From: Anaerolineaceae bacterium
GTDB lineage: Bacteria > Chloroflexota > Anaerolineae > Anaerolineales > Anaerolineaceae
Direction: 5' to 3'
Assembly (NCBI GenBank): GCA_011620465.1
Contig: WOZC01000113.1
Coordinates: 1-22,852, forward strand
Length of the DNA: 22,852 nucleotides
Each line of letters starts with the position of its first letter. Position 1 is the stretch's first letter. The notes beneath the pieces were generated by a model, which saw nothing but the letters and a program-made list of their open reading frames with translations, was not told where the DNA came from and did no database searches. The translations under genes and the position numbers were made by a program. Positions 15,113-22,842 of this stretch are shown here, piece by piece.

Positions 15113-16518
15113 ACAACACAGTCATCATCTGGATTGTGCTGCCAGCTTTGTTGGGTCTCGCGTTGGTATTGATCCAACGCCAGACAAAGCTCTCAGCTGT
15201 ATTGGGCAGCCTCATTCCGTTTGTCCTTACGGTACTTGCCGTGGTTTTTTCAAAAGGTTTGACACTCCTCGTTCTTGGTCGGTATTTCATTCTGGTTGAC
15301 AGCCTGGTGATTTTTGGTCGCACGATTCAGATCACGGCTGATCAGCTTGGTATCATCGCGCTGCTCTATTTTCTTTGCTTTGCCTGGAACCTGCTCAGCG
15401 GTTTGTTCAAGGTGGGTCATTGGTTCAATAGTCTCAGCCTGATCATTACCGCCCTTTGGGTTTCAGTACAATTTATCAACCCCTTCTTATATTCTGCAGT
15501 CGTCATCGAATTAATTGCGCTGGTTAGCGTTCCCTTGCTTTCCCCTCGGGGCACACCCGCCAGAAGCGGTGTCATCCGCTTTTTGAGTATGCAGACCCTG
15601 GCAATGCCGCTCATCCTGATTAGCGGCTGGATGGTATCCGGTATCGAGACATCTCCATCGGCTGAAGCCATCATCCTGCGGGGTTCCCTGCTGGTCATTG
15701 CCGGGTTCAGCCTTTGGGCTGGGATTTTCCCGATCCACAGCTGGCTTCCTATGCTGACTGAAGAGAGTCATCCCTGGATTATCAGTTTTCTCCAGACCAT
15801 CATGCAAATCAGCCTTGCCATTTTCTTTCTCAAGTTTCTAAATCAATATGCCTGGCTCCGCAATTTGGAAGAAATCAAATTGGTACTCAAATGGATAGGC
15901 GCGTTATGTATCATTTCCGCGGGAACTATGGTGGTTTTTCAAAAAAAATTGAGCCGCATCCTCGGCTACCTTTACCTGTCAGGGACAGGATACATCGTTC
16001 TGTCCATGGCTTTCCAACAGCAAGGCTGGCTCGATGTTCTGAGCTTATACTTACTGCCCTGCGTCTTCGCCTATTGGTCACTCGGTTACGCTCTCTCTTT
16101 GCTGAGGGAGGCATTGGGTTCCGAACAAATCGATTTTTCTGAACTGAGCGGTTTGATCTGGCGCTACCCCCTGATCAGTGTCCTCTTGCTCTGCAGCTTG
16201 CTGAATATCATTGGCATGCCGTTATTCTCGCTGTTTCCTTCCCATCGCATCATCTGGAGTATTCTCGCCAGTGAGAGCCTGACAATCCGCCTGTTGATCA
16301 GCATTGGCCTACTTGGTATGATCACCATGGTCTTGAGAGTTTTGGGAATGATGGTCCAACCCCCTGAAGTTACAGATCAGGATAAAAAAGAAAAGCCTGT
16401 CTTTATTGTCCCTGTGGTGCTGATCGTCTTGCTCATGGTGCTGAGTGGGCTTTTCCCTCAAATTTTCTCTGCCCCAATACAGAGTCTTTTGATCTCTTTC
16501 CAGAATCTTTTACTTTGA
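15109..16518 (+). CDS. NuoN/NuoM-HyfF-like antiporter-type membrane subunit
   Basis: A 469-residue polytopic membrane protein that is a clearer member of the complex I antiporter family than its partner at 12906-14516. E134 lies in a membrane helix (AVVIELIALV). The hallmark IFPIHSWLPMLTEESHPW (206-223) matches PxHxWLPxAH, and QKKLSRILGYLYLSGTGY matches the segment with KKxLAYSSIxHxGY. By eye alignment the TM7 lysine that normally precedes the PxHxWLP motif is replaced by W203. Start is GTG, overlapping the previous stop. It ends the long operon; no terminator is visible in the 65-base gap after it. It is expected to sit in the inner membrane with its two neighbours and to move ions or couple to a redox partner encoded elsewhere. 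Confidence 0.83.
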   Translation: MNNTVIIWIVLPALLGLALVLIQRQTKLSAVLGSLIPFVLTVLAVVFSKGLTLLVLGRYFILVDSLVIFGRTIQITADQLGIIALLYFLCFAWNLLSGLFKVGHWFNSLSLIITALWVSVQFINPFLYSAVVIELIALVSVPLLSPRGTPARSGVIRFLSMQTLAMPLILISGWMVSGIETSPSAEAIILRGSLLVIAGFSLWAGIFPIHSWLPMLTEESHPWIISFLQTIMQISLAIFFLKFLNQYAWLRNLEEIKLVLKWIGALCIISAGTMVVFQKKLSRILGYLYLSGTGYIVLSMAFQQQGWLDVLSLYLLPCVFAYWSLGYALSLLREALGSEQIDFSELSGLIWRYPLISVLLLCSLLNIIGMPLFSLFPSHRIIWSILASESLTIRLLISIGLLGMITMVLRVLGMMVQPPEVTDQDKKEKPVFIVPVVLIVLLMVLSGLFPQIFSAPIQSLLISFQNLLL

Positions 16519-16543
16519 GTAAAAGAGGAAAATTGAAATTGTG

Positions 16544-16549
16544 TATAAT
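16544..16549 (+). promoter_or_regulatory. -10 box (TATAAT) before the coiled-coil/selB pair
   Basis: Perfect TATAAT 34 bases before the ATG at 16584, with AAGGA (16575-16579) as ribosome site. No good -35 at 16-18 bases spacing. It would separate the coiled-coil protein and selB from the upstream membrane operon. Confidence 0.5.
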
Positions 16550-16583
16550 CTCATAAAATGACTGACTGAAAGATAAGGATCTT

Positions 16584-17777
16584 ATGGACGAATATTCCGG
16601 TATAGAACAACTTGAAAAACGCGTTGAATGGCTCGACAACGAACGCCGCAACGATAAAACCAACCTCGCTTCACTGCAAAATCGCCTGACCATTCTGGAA
16701 GGTGAAAATATGAATTTGCGAAAGCAGCTCAAAGAGCTCGAGGTACTGATCAATCGCAATTCCACCCAGATTGCCAGCATGGATAAGTATGATAATCGCA
16801 TCGAGCGCTTGAATATCGACCTGACCAAACAAATCCGGGAAGTGAACGAACGGGCTGAAAATAATCTCACTGAAGCTCAAAAAAGAACCAAAATCGAGGT
16901 GGATTCGACCAAGAAGACCATTGCTGAGCTCTATCCGCTGATGGATATGTTTGACCCAATTCGGGCAGACATCGCCGCACTGAAAGCTGAAGACACCCGC
17001 ATGGCACGCTTGAACGAAGAATTGAAACTTAAGATTCAGGATGTCAGTCGTTTTGATGAAGACTATCGCCGTTCGCTTCATTTACTTGAAGAAGGACGCC
17101 GCCAGGAAGCCAAACGCATCACCGATCTGCAGGGTGAAGTTGCCTCGGTTCGCAAACGCCTGGAAGAAACCCGCGGTCGCTTTGATAGCTTTAGCGATAG
17201 CTTCCGTACCTTCGACACGCGCATCGCTGAGATCCAGAACAACGAAAAAGACCGTCGTGAAAACCAATCCCAGTTCATTGACCGTGTCAACAGTTCCCTT
17301 GTTGAGAAAGACAAGGTTTTTGCCATTTGGGAGAAACGCTTCGCGGAAATCGATAAATTCAATGCGAACCTGGGATCACAGATCGAAACACTCGAAAAAA
17401 TCCGTTTGTCTGCCACCAAGGCAATTCAAACGGCTGAGGAAGCTTCGCAACGCTTCGAGCGCCGCATCAACGAGATCACCGAGCTTCAACGTCTTAACGA
17501 TGACCGTTATCGCCAGGAGTGGACCAATTTCAAGTCAGATGATGTAAAGCGCTGGACGAATTACATGCTCGCCCAGGAAGAGCAATCCCGGGAAACCACC
17601 CAGGAATTTGCTCAACTGACCAAACAACTGCAGGAGATGGATGACCTGACCGCCTTGATGCGGGACGATTTGGACAACTTGAGCCGTGAAACTGTCAGGC
17701 ATGTCCAAACGATTTTGGTTGCTTTCCAGGAGTCTATCCAGAATATTGCCCCACTCGTGGATAACAAGGCTTCTTAG
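16584..17777 (+). CDS. Long coiled-coil protein, function unknown
   Basis: A 397-residue, highly charged protein made almost wholly of heptad-like helical repeats rich in E, K, R, Q and L, with few glycines and prolines, so a long coiled coil is expected. There is no signal peptide or membrane helix, and no ATPase loop that would place it with SMC proteins. A short break near 112-122 (AELYPLMDMFDP) interrupts the heptads. The N-terminal heptads (IEQLEKRVEWLDNERR) are especially regular. It has its own -10 box and a Shine-Dalgarno, and its stop is 3 bases before selB, so the two are co-expressed. Possible roles are cytoskeletal or scaffolding, but nothing in the sequence identifies one. Confidence 0.85.
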   Translation: MDEYSGIEQLEKRVEWLDNERRNDKTNLASLQNRLTILEGENMNLRKQLKELEVLINRNSTQIASMDKYDNRIERLNIDLTKQIREVNERAENNLTEAQKRTKIEVDSTKKTIAELYPLMDMFDPIRADIAALKAEDTRMARLNEELKLKIQDVSRFDEDYRRSLHLLEEGRRQEAKRITDLQGEVASVRKRLEETRGRFDSFSDSFRTFDTRIAEIQNNEKDRRENQSQFIDRVNSSLVEKDKVFAIWEKRFAEIDKFNANLGSQIETLEKIRLSATKAIQTAEEASQRFERRINEITELQRLNDDRYRQEWTNFKSDDVKRWTNYMLAQEEQSRETTQEFAQLTKQLQEMDDLTALMRDDLDNLSRETVRHVQTILVAFQESIQNIAPLVDNKAS

Positions 17778-17780
17778 CCT

Positions 17781-19667
17781 ATGTACATTCTTGGCACTGC
17801 CGGTCACGTCGATCATGGGAAATCCACCCTTATCGCCGCTTTAACCGGCACCCACCCTGACCGTTTGAAGGAAGAAAAAGCCCGTGAGATGACCATCGAA
17901 CTGGGCTTTGCTTCGATGACCCTTCCTAATGGCGAAGAAGTGGGCATTATTGACGTTCCTGGTCACAGGGACTTTATCGGCAACATGCTGGCTGGGATCG
18001 GTGGGATCGATGCAGTTTTATTCGTCGTTGCGGCGGACGAGGGTGTTTCCGCGCAGACCCGCGAACATCTGGCAATTCTGGATTTACTCGAGATCAAGCG
18101 TGGCGTGATCGTCCTGACCAAAACCGACCTCGTTCACGACCCTGAATGGCTCGAACTGGTCGAGATGGACATCCGCGAACTCGTCCAGCCCACCTCGCTG
18201 GCAGATGCGCCCATCGTGGCGGTCTCTGCACGAACGGGTTGGGGTATTCCGGAATTGCTTGAGCAAGTCCAACAAACATTAAAAGGAATTCCCGGTCGCA
18301 AGAACCTTGGAAAACCGCGTTTGCCAGTTGACCGGGTTTTTACTTTGACAGGCTTTGGTACCGTGGTGACTGGTACGCTTTTGGATGGCAGTTTCAAAAT
18401 TGCTGACGAGATCGTCTGTCTGCCTGGCGGGAAGACCGGTCGCATCAGGGGACTGCAAAACCATCACCACAAATTGCAGAAGATCGATCCCGGATTCAGG
18501 GCAGCGATCAACATCGTCAATCTGAACTACCAGGATATCAAGCGTGGAGATGTGATCGCCCACCCCGGTGATTACAAACCGACCACCTTGCTGGACGCCC
18601 ATTTCCGCTTGCTGAAAGATAGCCCTTATCCAGTGAAACACAACCTGGAGGTCAAACTTTTCCTCGGTGCCAGCGAAACAACCGCGCACGTGCGCCTTTT
18701 AGGCAGCCAGGGGTTGAAACCCGGGCAGGATGCCTTTATCCAATTGCGCACAAATCATCCTGTAGTTGCTTCAAAAGGTGACCGCTTCATTTTGCGCTTA
18801 CCATCCCCATCGGAGACACTTGGTGGCGGTGTGATCCTGGACCCTGATCCAGGTCAAGCTTACAAACGCTACCACCCGGACAACCTGGAACGACTTGGCA
18901 AAATGTTTTCCGGAAGCGAGAGCGAACTCCTCAGCCAGATCCTTGAAAACCAGAAAGTGACCAATGTAGCAGCTTTGGCTCAAAAATCCGCCCTGCCAGT
19001 TGAAGAAGTCATACAGATCGTGACTGCGATGCTCCAGGACAATGAAGTGCTTAGCCTTGGTAAAAACAAGGATATCGCAAAACTCACCTTGGTTTACCCT
19101 GCCTATTGGCAATCTCTTCAGCAAAACTGTCTCGAAAGTTTACAAGCCTTTCACCGTACCTATCCGTACAAGGCAGGAATGCCCAGAGAAGAATTCAAAA
19201 CGATGCTTGGTCTTTCACAGGCACTTTTCGATCAGGTTGTCGATAAATTGGTGGATGACGACCTTCTCGTCCAGAAAGGCAGCCTCGTTTGGGCGTTCGG
19301 ACATCAAGTTGTTTTAAGCCAGGAGGATGAAGCCAGGGTCGCGCCAATATTGGCTGAATTCCAGGCAAACCCATTCAGCCCACCAGATGTAAACCAGCTT
19401 CAGACTGAAATTGGACCTGACCTGCTGGAAGGTCTTCTCTCTTCCCAAAAACTGGTTGCTGTCTCAGACCAAGTGCTTTTCACTCAAGATGCGCTCAACC
19501 AGATGCGGGAGTGGGTCCAGGAAATCATCAGCACAGCAGGTCAGTTAAGCCTGGCTCAATTCCGTGATCACTTTAAAACCAGCCGGAAATATGCTTCAGC
19601 CGTCCTGGAATACTTCGATCTGACTGGATTCACTTATCGAAAAGGTGACTTCCGCGCTTTAAGATAG
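17781..19667 (+). CDS. selB: Selenocysteine-specific translation elongation factor
   Basis: SelB is the GTPase that delivers selenocysteinyl-tRNA to UGA codons marked by a SECIS hairpin. The 628-residue length fits bacterial SelB (about 610-640). GTPase motifs are clear: GHVDHGKS (8-15), T38 in switch I, DVPGH (58-62) and TKTD (113-116). The beta-barrel domains 2 and 3 follow (VFTLTGFGTVVTGTLLDG is typical), and the C-terminal half has the winged-helix repeats that read the SECIS, with TYRKGDFRALR at the end. There is no Shine-Dalgarno at normal spacing; it starts 3 bases after the coiled-coil gene and is probably translated by coupling. No selA, selD or tRNA-Sec gene is in the window. The organism should therefore make selenoproteins encoded elsewhere. 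Confidence 0.95.
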   Translation: MYILGTAGHVDHGKSTLIAALTGTHPDRLKEEKAREMTIELGFASMTLPNGEEVGIIDVPGHRDFIGNMLAGIGGIDAVLFVVAADEGVSAQTREHLAILDLLEIKRGVIVLTKTDLVHDPEWLELVEMDIRELVQPTSLADAPIVAVSARTGWGIPELLEQVQQTLKGIPGRKNLGKPRLPVDRVFTLTGFGTVVTGTLLDGSFKIADEIVCLPGGKTGRIRGLQNHHHKLQKIDPGFRAAINIVNLNYQDIKRGDVIAHPGDYKPTTLLDAHFRLLKDSPYPVKHNLEVKLFLGASETTAHVRLLGSQGLKPGQDAFIQLRTNHPVVASKGDRFILRLPSPSETLGGGVILDPDPGQAYKRYHPDNLERLGKMFSGSESELLSQILENQKVTNVAALAQKSALPVEEVIQIVTAMLQDNEVLSLGKNKDIAKLTLVYPAYWQSLQQNCLESLQAFHRTYPYKAGMPREEFKTMLGLSQALFDQVVDKLVDDDLLVQKGSLVWAFGHQVVLSQEDEARVAPILAEFQANPFSPPDVNQLQTEIGPDLLEGLLSSQKLVAVSDQVLFTQDALNQMREWVQEIISTAGQLSLAQFRDHFKTSRKYASAVLEYFDLTGFTYRKGDFRALR

Positions 19668-19673
19668 TACAAT
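19645..19673 (+). promoter_or_regulatory. Promoter of serA-like gene
   Basis: GTGACT (19645-19650, four of six), exactly 17 bases, then TACAAT (19668-19673, five of six). It overlaps the end of selB and lies 36 bases before the ATG at 19710, with AAGGAG between. Confidence 0.6.
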
Positions 19674-19709
19674 AGCCTTACTACCATTCTAAAAAAGGAG
19701 ATATTAGTT

Positions 19710-20648
19710 ATGGCATTTAAAGTACTCATCACAGACGGCTTGGAAAGTATCGGAAAGGACCTGATCAACCAGGTCGGTGAAGCCGTGGACAGAAAAGGTA
19801 TCGATGCAGCCCAGCTGTTAGCGGAAGTTGGCGAATACGATGGCATGATCGTTCGCGGTCGTACCAAAGTCACCCGCGAGGTTTTTGAAGCTGCAAAGAA
19901 CCTCAAAGTTGTCGGTCGTGCTGGTGTTGGTGTGGATAACATCGATCTTGAAGCAGCTAAAGAGCATGGGGTCACCGTTGTGAACTCCCCTGTTGCCACC
20001 TCTGAAGCTGTCGCTGAACATGCGATGGCACTGCTTTTCGCACTTTCCCGCGATCTACCTCGTGCAGACGCAGCTATGAAAGCAGGAGATTGGGCAAAAA
20101 AGAGTTTGATGGGAGTTGAACTAAAAGGAAAAACCCTCGGAATAATTGGCTTTGGGAGAATCGGTCGGCTTGTGGCGAAATATGCCAGTGCGATCGGGAT
20201 GAACATTATTGTATATGAACTTATTTGGGACCCCGAGTTTGTGCGCCAACAAAACGCAACCCAAAAATCGCTGGATGAAGTCCTTGAACAGGCTGATTTC
20301 ATCAGTCTACACCTACCCCTGACTCCTCAGTCAAAACATTTACTCAGCGAAGATACTTTTGCGAAAATGAAAGATGGGGTCTATATCATCGATGCTTCCC
20401 GCGGTGGAGTGATCGATCAAGAGGCGCTGCTCCGCGCGCTGGAATCTGGTAAAGTTGCTGGCGCAGCCCTGGATGTATATGAAAAAGAACCTCCAGTGGA
20501 ATGGGATCTTGTCAGACATGAAAAGGTTATCGCAACCCCACACATTGGCGGACAAACCATTGAAGCGCAAATTCGCGCTGCTAGCGATATTGCTTCAGAA
20601 GTAGTGAATGTTCTTGAGGGGAAAGGCTTACGCTGGAAGATTTGTTAA
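19710..20648 (+). CDS. serA: D-3-phosphoglycerate dehydrogenase-like 2-hydroxyacid dehydrogenase
   Basis: A 312-residue NAD-dependent D-2-hydroxyacid dehydrogenase, most like the short (no ACT domain) form of phosphoglycerate dehydrogenase that starts serine synthesis. The dinucleotide loop GFGRIG is at 147-152 and an acidic E170 ends the next strand, which favours NAD. The catalytic triad is complete: R231 in DASRGG, E260 in VYEKEPP and H278 in TPHIGG. The N-terminal GRAGVGVDNID is also typical of SerA. It lacks the C-terminal serine-binding ACT domain of longer SerA proteins, so serine feedback by that route is not expected. It has its own promoter and an intrinsic terminator, so it is a single-gene unit. 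Serine would feed selenocysteine synthesis next door, but that link is only suggestive. Confidence 0.85.
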   Translation: MAFKVLITDGLESIGKDLINQVGEAVDRKGIDAAQLLAEVGEYDGMIVRGRTKVTREVFEAAKNLKVVGRAGVGVDNIDLEAAKEHGVTVVNSPVATSEAVAEHAMALLFALSRDLPRADAAMKAGDWAKKSLMGVELKGKTLGIIGFGRIGRLVAKYASAIGMNIIVYELIWDPEFVRQQNATQKSLDEVLEQADFISLHLPLTPQSKHLLSEDTFAKMKDGVYIIDASRGGVIDQEALLRALESGKVAGAALDVYEKEPPVEWDLVRHEKVIATPHIGGQTIEAQIRAASDIASEVVNVLEGKGLRWKIC

Positions 20649-20670
20649 AATATTTCAACAACAATTTTTC

Positions 20671-20700
20671 AAACTGCCTCTGATTGAGGCAGTTTTTGTT
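20671..20700 (+). terminator. Intrinsic terminator after serA
   Basis: A perfect 10-bp stem AAACTGCCTC / GAGGCAGTTT around a 5-base loop (20681-20685), continuing into a T-rich tail TTGTT. It lies 22 bases after the serA stop and touches the end of the convergent L,D-transpeptidase gene. On the minus strand the tail is poor in T, so it works best for serA. Confidence 0.88.
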
Positions 20701-21899
20701 TAATTAACCGGAGTTGGTGTTGGGTAGATCAATTCCTGCGCTGGTGTACCCATCGGTGTCGGGGTAGGGATCGGCGTTTGACCCGAAGGGTCGTGCACGT
20801 ACACATAATCGCCCAATTCAGCCCAGTTGTACAACCAGTGTGCATCACCAGGGAACATGTTGACGCAGCCATGGGACTGTTTGAAACCCAATACTGCCGG
20901 CCAATAAATGCCATGGATCGCCTGGGCACGATTGTAGTACATTGCCCAGGGAACGCCTTCCATGTAGTAAAAATCGGAACGATCACTCGTGTACGAACCC
21001 TGCATCTGCTCTATTTCCTTCTTTTCATAAATCCGGTATGTTCCCGGATCGGAATAGAGATCTCCGGAACCAGTGGCAACTACTGCAGCAAAAACCAATT
21101 CGTTGTTCTCGTAAGCCGATAAGGTCTGATTGTACAGATCGATGTTGATCCACTTTCCGCCTTCCACACCAGGAGGAGTGGTGGTATCAACCACAACCCG
21201 ACGGGATTTCAAGGATGGGATCCATTCGGTTGGCGAAACCTGGTACCATTCGTACCCTTCAGCTTCCACCACATTATAGATCGGGAAGGAATCATACTTG
21301 TTGTAAGTCTTGCCGGTCGCTCCGGAGGAAAAACTGGCGCCATTGTAGGAGCCGGTTCCATCGATCGTGAACCCCAGATTACTTTGCGGGGAATCAAAGA
21401 ATTCCAAGCCCTGCCAGTTGGGAATCGAATAAAGCGGCTCTGCCTCTATCCATCCTCCGCCCAAAAGTCGGACAAAAGTTCGTCCACCGGAATTTGCCTG
21501 CTCAACGAAAGCAACGTAACGCCTTAACCCTCCCGGATACGAACGGATCACCGTTCCACCGCTGGTGGCATCACTGAGGCTGGCATAAACTTTTGTCTGT
21601 CCGTCATTGATACTGGCAATCCGAATTGGCAAATTATTCAAAGCTGGATCTGGCGTATTGGCGGGCAACCCGGCAAGGGGATAAGTAAAACCCTGTTCGC
21701 GCAAACCTGTGATCGTTTGAGAAGGACCCAACGGGAGGCAATCTCCCGGGTCATTGGGATAATAACCTGGCAAGCACAGCGGTAAATCGTAATACTGTCC
21801 GCCATCAGTCTGAATTTCAGCAGCAATGACCGCCTGGGAATTCAACAGCATGACGACTGCAAGTACGAATGCAATCAATAAATGTTTTTTCGTTTTCAC
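20700..21899 (-). CDS. Secreted L,D-transpeptidase (YkuD domain) with Pro/Thr tail
   Basis: A 399-residue exported enzyme that forms 3-3 peptidoglycan cross-links or attaches proteins to peptidoglycan. An N-terminal signal peptide is clear: MKTKKH, a hydrophobic core, then an AVIA-A cleavage region near 26. The C-terminal YkuD domain holds H329 (AIHG) and the active-site motif SHGCVNM (342-348) with nucleophile C345. The region between is beta-rich and may be an SH3-like cell-wall-binding part. The last 25 residues (PTPTP repeats) are a low-complexity Pro/Thr tail. Start is GTG; a perfect TATAAT ends 7 bases before it and no Shine-Dalgarno is present, so a leaderless start is likely. Downstream, the gene meets the serA terminator tail to tail. 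Confidence 0.9.
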   Translation of the reverse strand: MKTKKHLLIAFVLAVVMLLNSQAVIAAEIQTDGGQYYDLPLCLPGYYPNDPGDCLPLGPSQTITGLREQGFTYPLAGLPANTPDPALNNLPIRIASINDGQTKVYASLSDATSGGTVIRSYPGGLRRYVAFVEQANSGGRTFVRLLGGGWIEAEPLYSIPNWQGLEFFDSPQSNLGFTIDGTGSYNGASFSSGATGKTYNKYDSFPIYNVVEAEGYEWYQVSPTEWIPSLKSRRVVVDTTTPPGVEGGKWINIDLYNQTLSAYENNELVFAAVVATGSGDLYSDPGTYRIYEKKEIEQMQGSYTSDRSDFYYMEGVPWAMYYNRAQAIHGIYWPAVLGFKQSHGCVNMFPGDAHWLYNWAELGDYVYVHDPSGQTPIPTPTPMGTPAQELIYPTPTPVN

Positions 21900-21905
21900 A
21901 ATTGC

Positions 21906-21911
21906 ATTATA
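21906..21911 (-). promoter_or_regulatory. -10 box (TATAAT) 6 nt before the L,D-transpeptidase GTG
   Basis: On the minus strand TATAAT is followed by six bases and the GTG start codon. TTGCTC at 16-base spacing is a weak -35 (three of six). A short inverted repeat GTAAA-GAA-TTTAC (21915-21927) sits in the spacer between these boxes. Confidence 0.55.
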
Positions 21912-21971
21912 ACCGTAAAGAATTTACGAGCAAATTATCGCATACCCTTTTATTTCGTCAATTCTTATCTT

Positions 21972-21998
21972 TTGAGCCCTATCCAAAGTATGGATAAT
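21972..21998 (+). promoter_or_regulatory. Candidate promoter of the PhzF-family gene
   Basis: TTGAGC (21972-21977, four of six), 15 bases, then GATAAT (21993-21998, five of six). It lies 41 bases before the ATG at 22039. The 139-base gap between the two divergent genes holds this promoter, the opposing one and nothing else I can name. Confidence 0.4.
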
Positions 21999-22026
21999 GG
22001 AGGTAAAATTTCTACAACCAGTCCTC

Positions 22027-22032
22027 AGGAGG
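22027..22032 (+). promoter_or_regulatory. Ribosome binding site deciding the PhzF-family start
   Basis: AGGAGG lies 6 bases before the ATG at 22039 and only 3 before the ATG at 22036. The spacing favours the second ATG and rules out the upstream ATG at 21997, which lies near the -10 box. Confidence 0.7.
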
Positions 22033-22038
22033 TTGATG

Positions 22039-22842
22039 ATGAAATTTCCGTTTTATCAGGTCGATGCCTTTACGGTCAAACCATTTAAAGGCAATCCAGC
22101 CGCGGTAATTATGTTGGAAGACATCCGGGAAGATAGCTGGTTACAAGCTGTCGCTCAAGAGATAAATCTTTCTGAAACTGCTTTCCTGCGCCCTAAGGGT
22201 CACGATTACGAATTGCGATGGTTCACTCCCACTACAGAAGTTGACTTGTGCGGTCATGCGACTATTGCCAGCGCGCACATCCTGTATGAATTCGGTTTTT
22301 ACGATCCAGACGAGACCATCAATTTTCACACGCGCAGTGGTGTCCTCACCTCCACGTTCAACCGTGGGACGATCGAAATCAACATGCCTCGCCTGAATGT
22401 CACTCCTGCCACCGCTCCAGCCTTATTGAAAGAGATCCTCGGGTTTGACCCGATTGCAGTCGCTGAGTCCGAAAACGGCGTTCTCATCGCGGAGCTTGCC
22501 AACGTAGACCAGGTGCGCAACTTTGCGCCTAATTGTGATGCGATTGCGCAGTTGGATTTCAACGATCTGGCACTGACCGCATCAGGGCAAGATACAAAGT
22601 ACGATTTTGTTTCCCGCTTCTTCTCTCCTAAAACCGGCATTCCGGAAGATCCTGTGACCGGCATGGCACATTGTCTTCTCGGACCCTATTGGGAAGGAAA
22701 AACTGGAAAAAGTCAATTCTACGCCTACCAGGCTTCTGCCCGTGGCGGCGAGGTTTGGGTGCGGCTCAAAGAAAACCGCGCTTTCATTGGCGGTAAGGCA
22801 GTCACGGTCTTAAAGGGTGAGATGCTCAAACAGGGGCAGTAG
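22039..22842 (+). CDS. PhzF-family isomerase/epimerase-like protein
   Basis: A 267-residue member of the PhzF/diaminopimelate-epimerase-fold family. PhzF itself isomerises trans-2,3-dihydro-3-hydroxyanthranilate in phenazine synthesis, but most relatives, including those in bacteria without phenazines, have unknown substrates. The conserved catalytic glutamate is E46 in LSETAFL. Other signatures are QVDAF (7-11), FKGNPAAV, LRWFTPTTEVDLCGHATIASA and the C-terminal EDPVTGMAHC. No phenazine genes are nearby, so the family name should not be read as a function. Its stop falls 10 bases before the window end, so whether it continues an operon cannot be seen. Confidence 0.9.
   Translation: MKFPFYQVDAFTVKPFKGNPAAVIMLEDIREDSWLQAVAQEINLSETAFLRPKGHDYELRWFTPTTEVDLCGHATIASAHILYEFGFYDPDETINFHTRSGVLTSTFNRGTIEINMPRLNVTPATAPALLKEILGFDPIAVAESENGVLIAELANVDQVRNFAPNCDAIAQLDFNDLALTASGQDTKYDFVSRFFSPKTGIPEDPVTGMAHCLLGPYWEGKTGKSQFYAYQASARGGEVWVRLKENRAFIGGKAVTVLKGEMLKQGQ

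Noticed and set aside
8434..16518. TGA stops of thrC and the membrane genes read as selenocysteine
   Set aside because: Each protein is complete by family length at the TGA, and the TGA of thrC and of the first two membrane genes overlaps the next start codon. No downstream extension looks homologous.
19668..19709. Search for a tRNA-Sec or SECIS element near selB
   Set aside because: The gaps around selB are 3 and 42 bases, too short for a tRNA of about 95 bases, and hold only a promoter and ribosome site.
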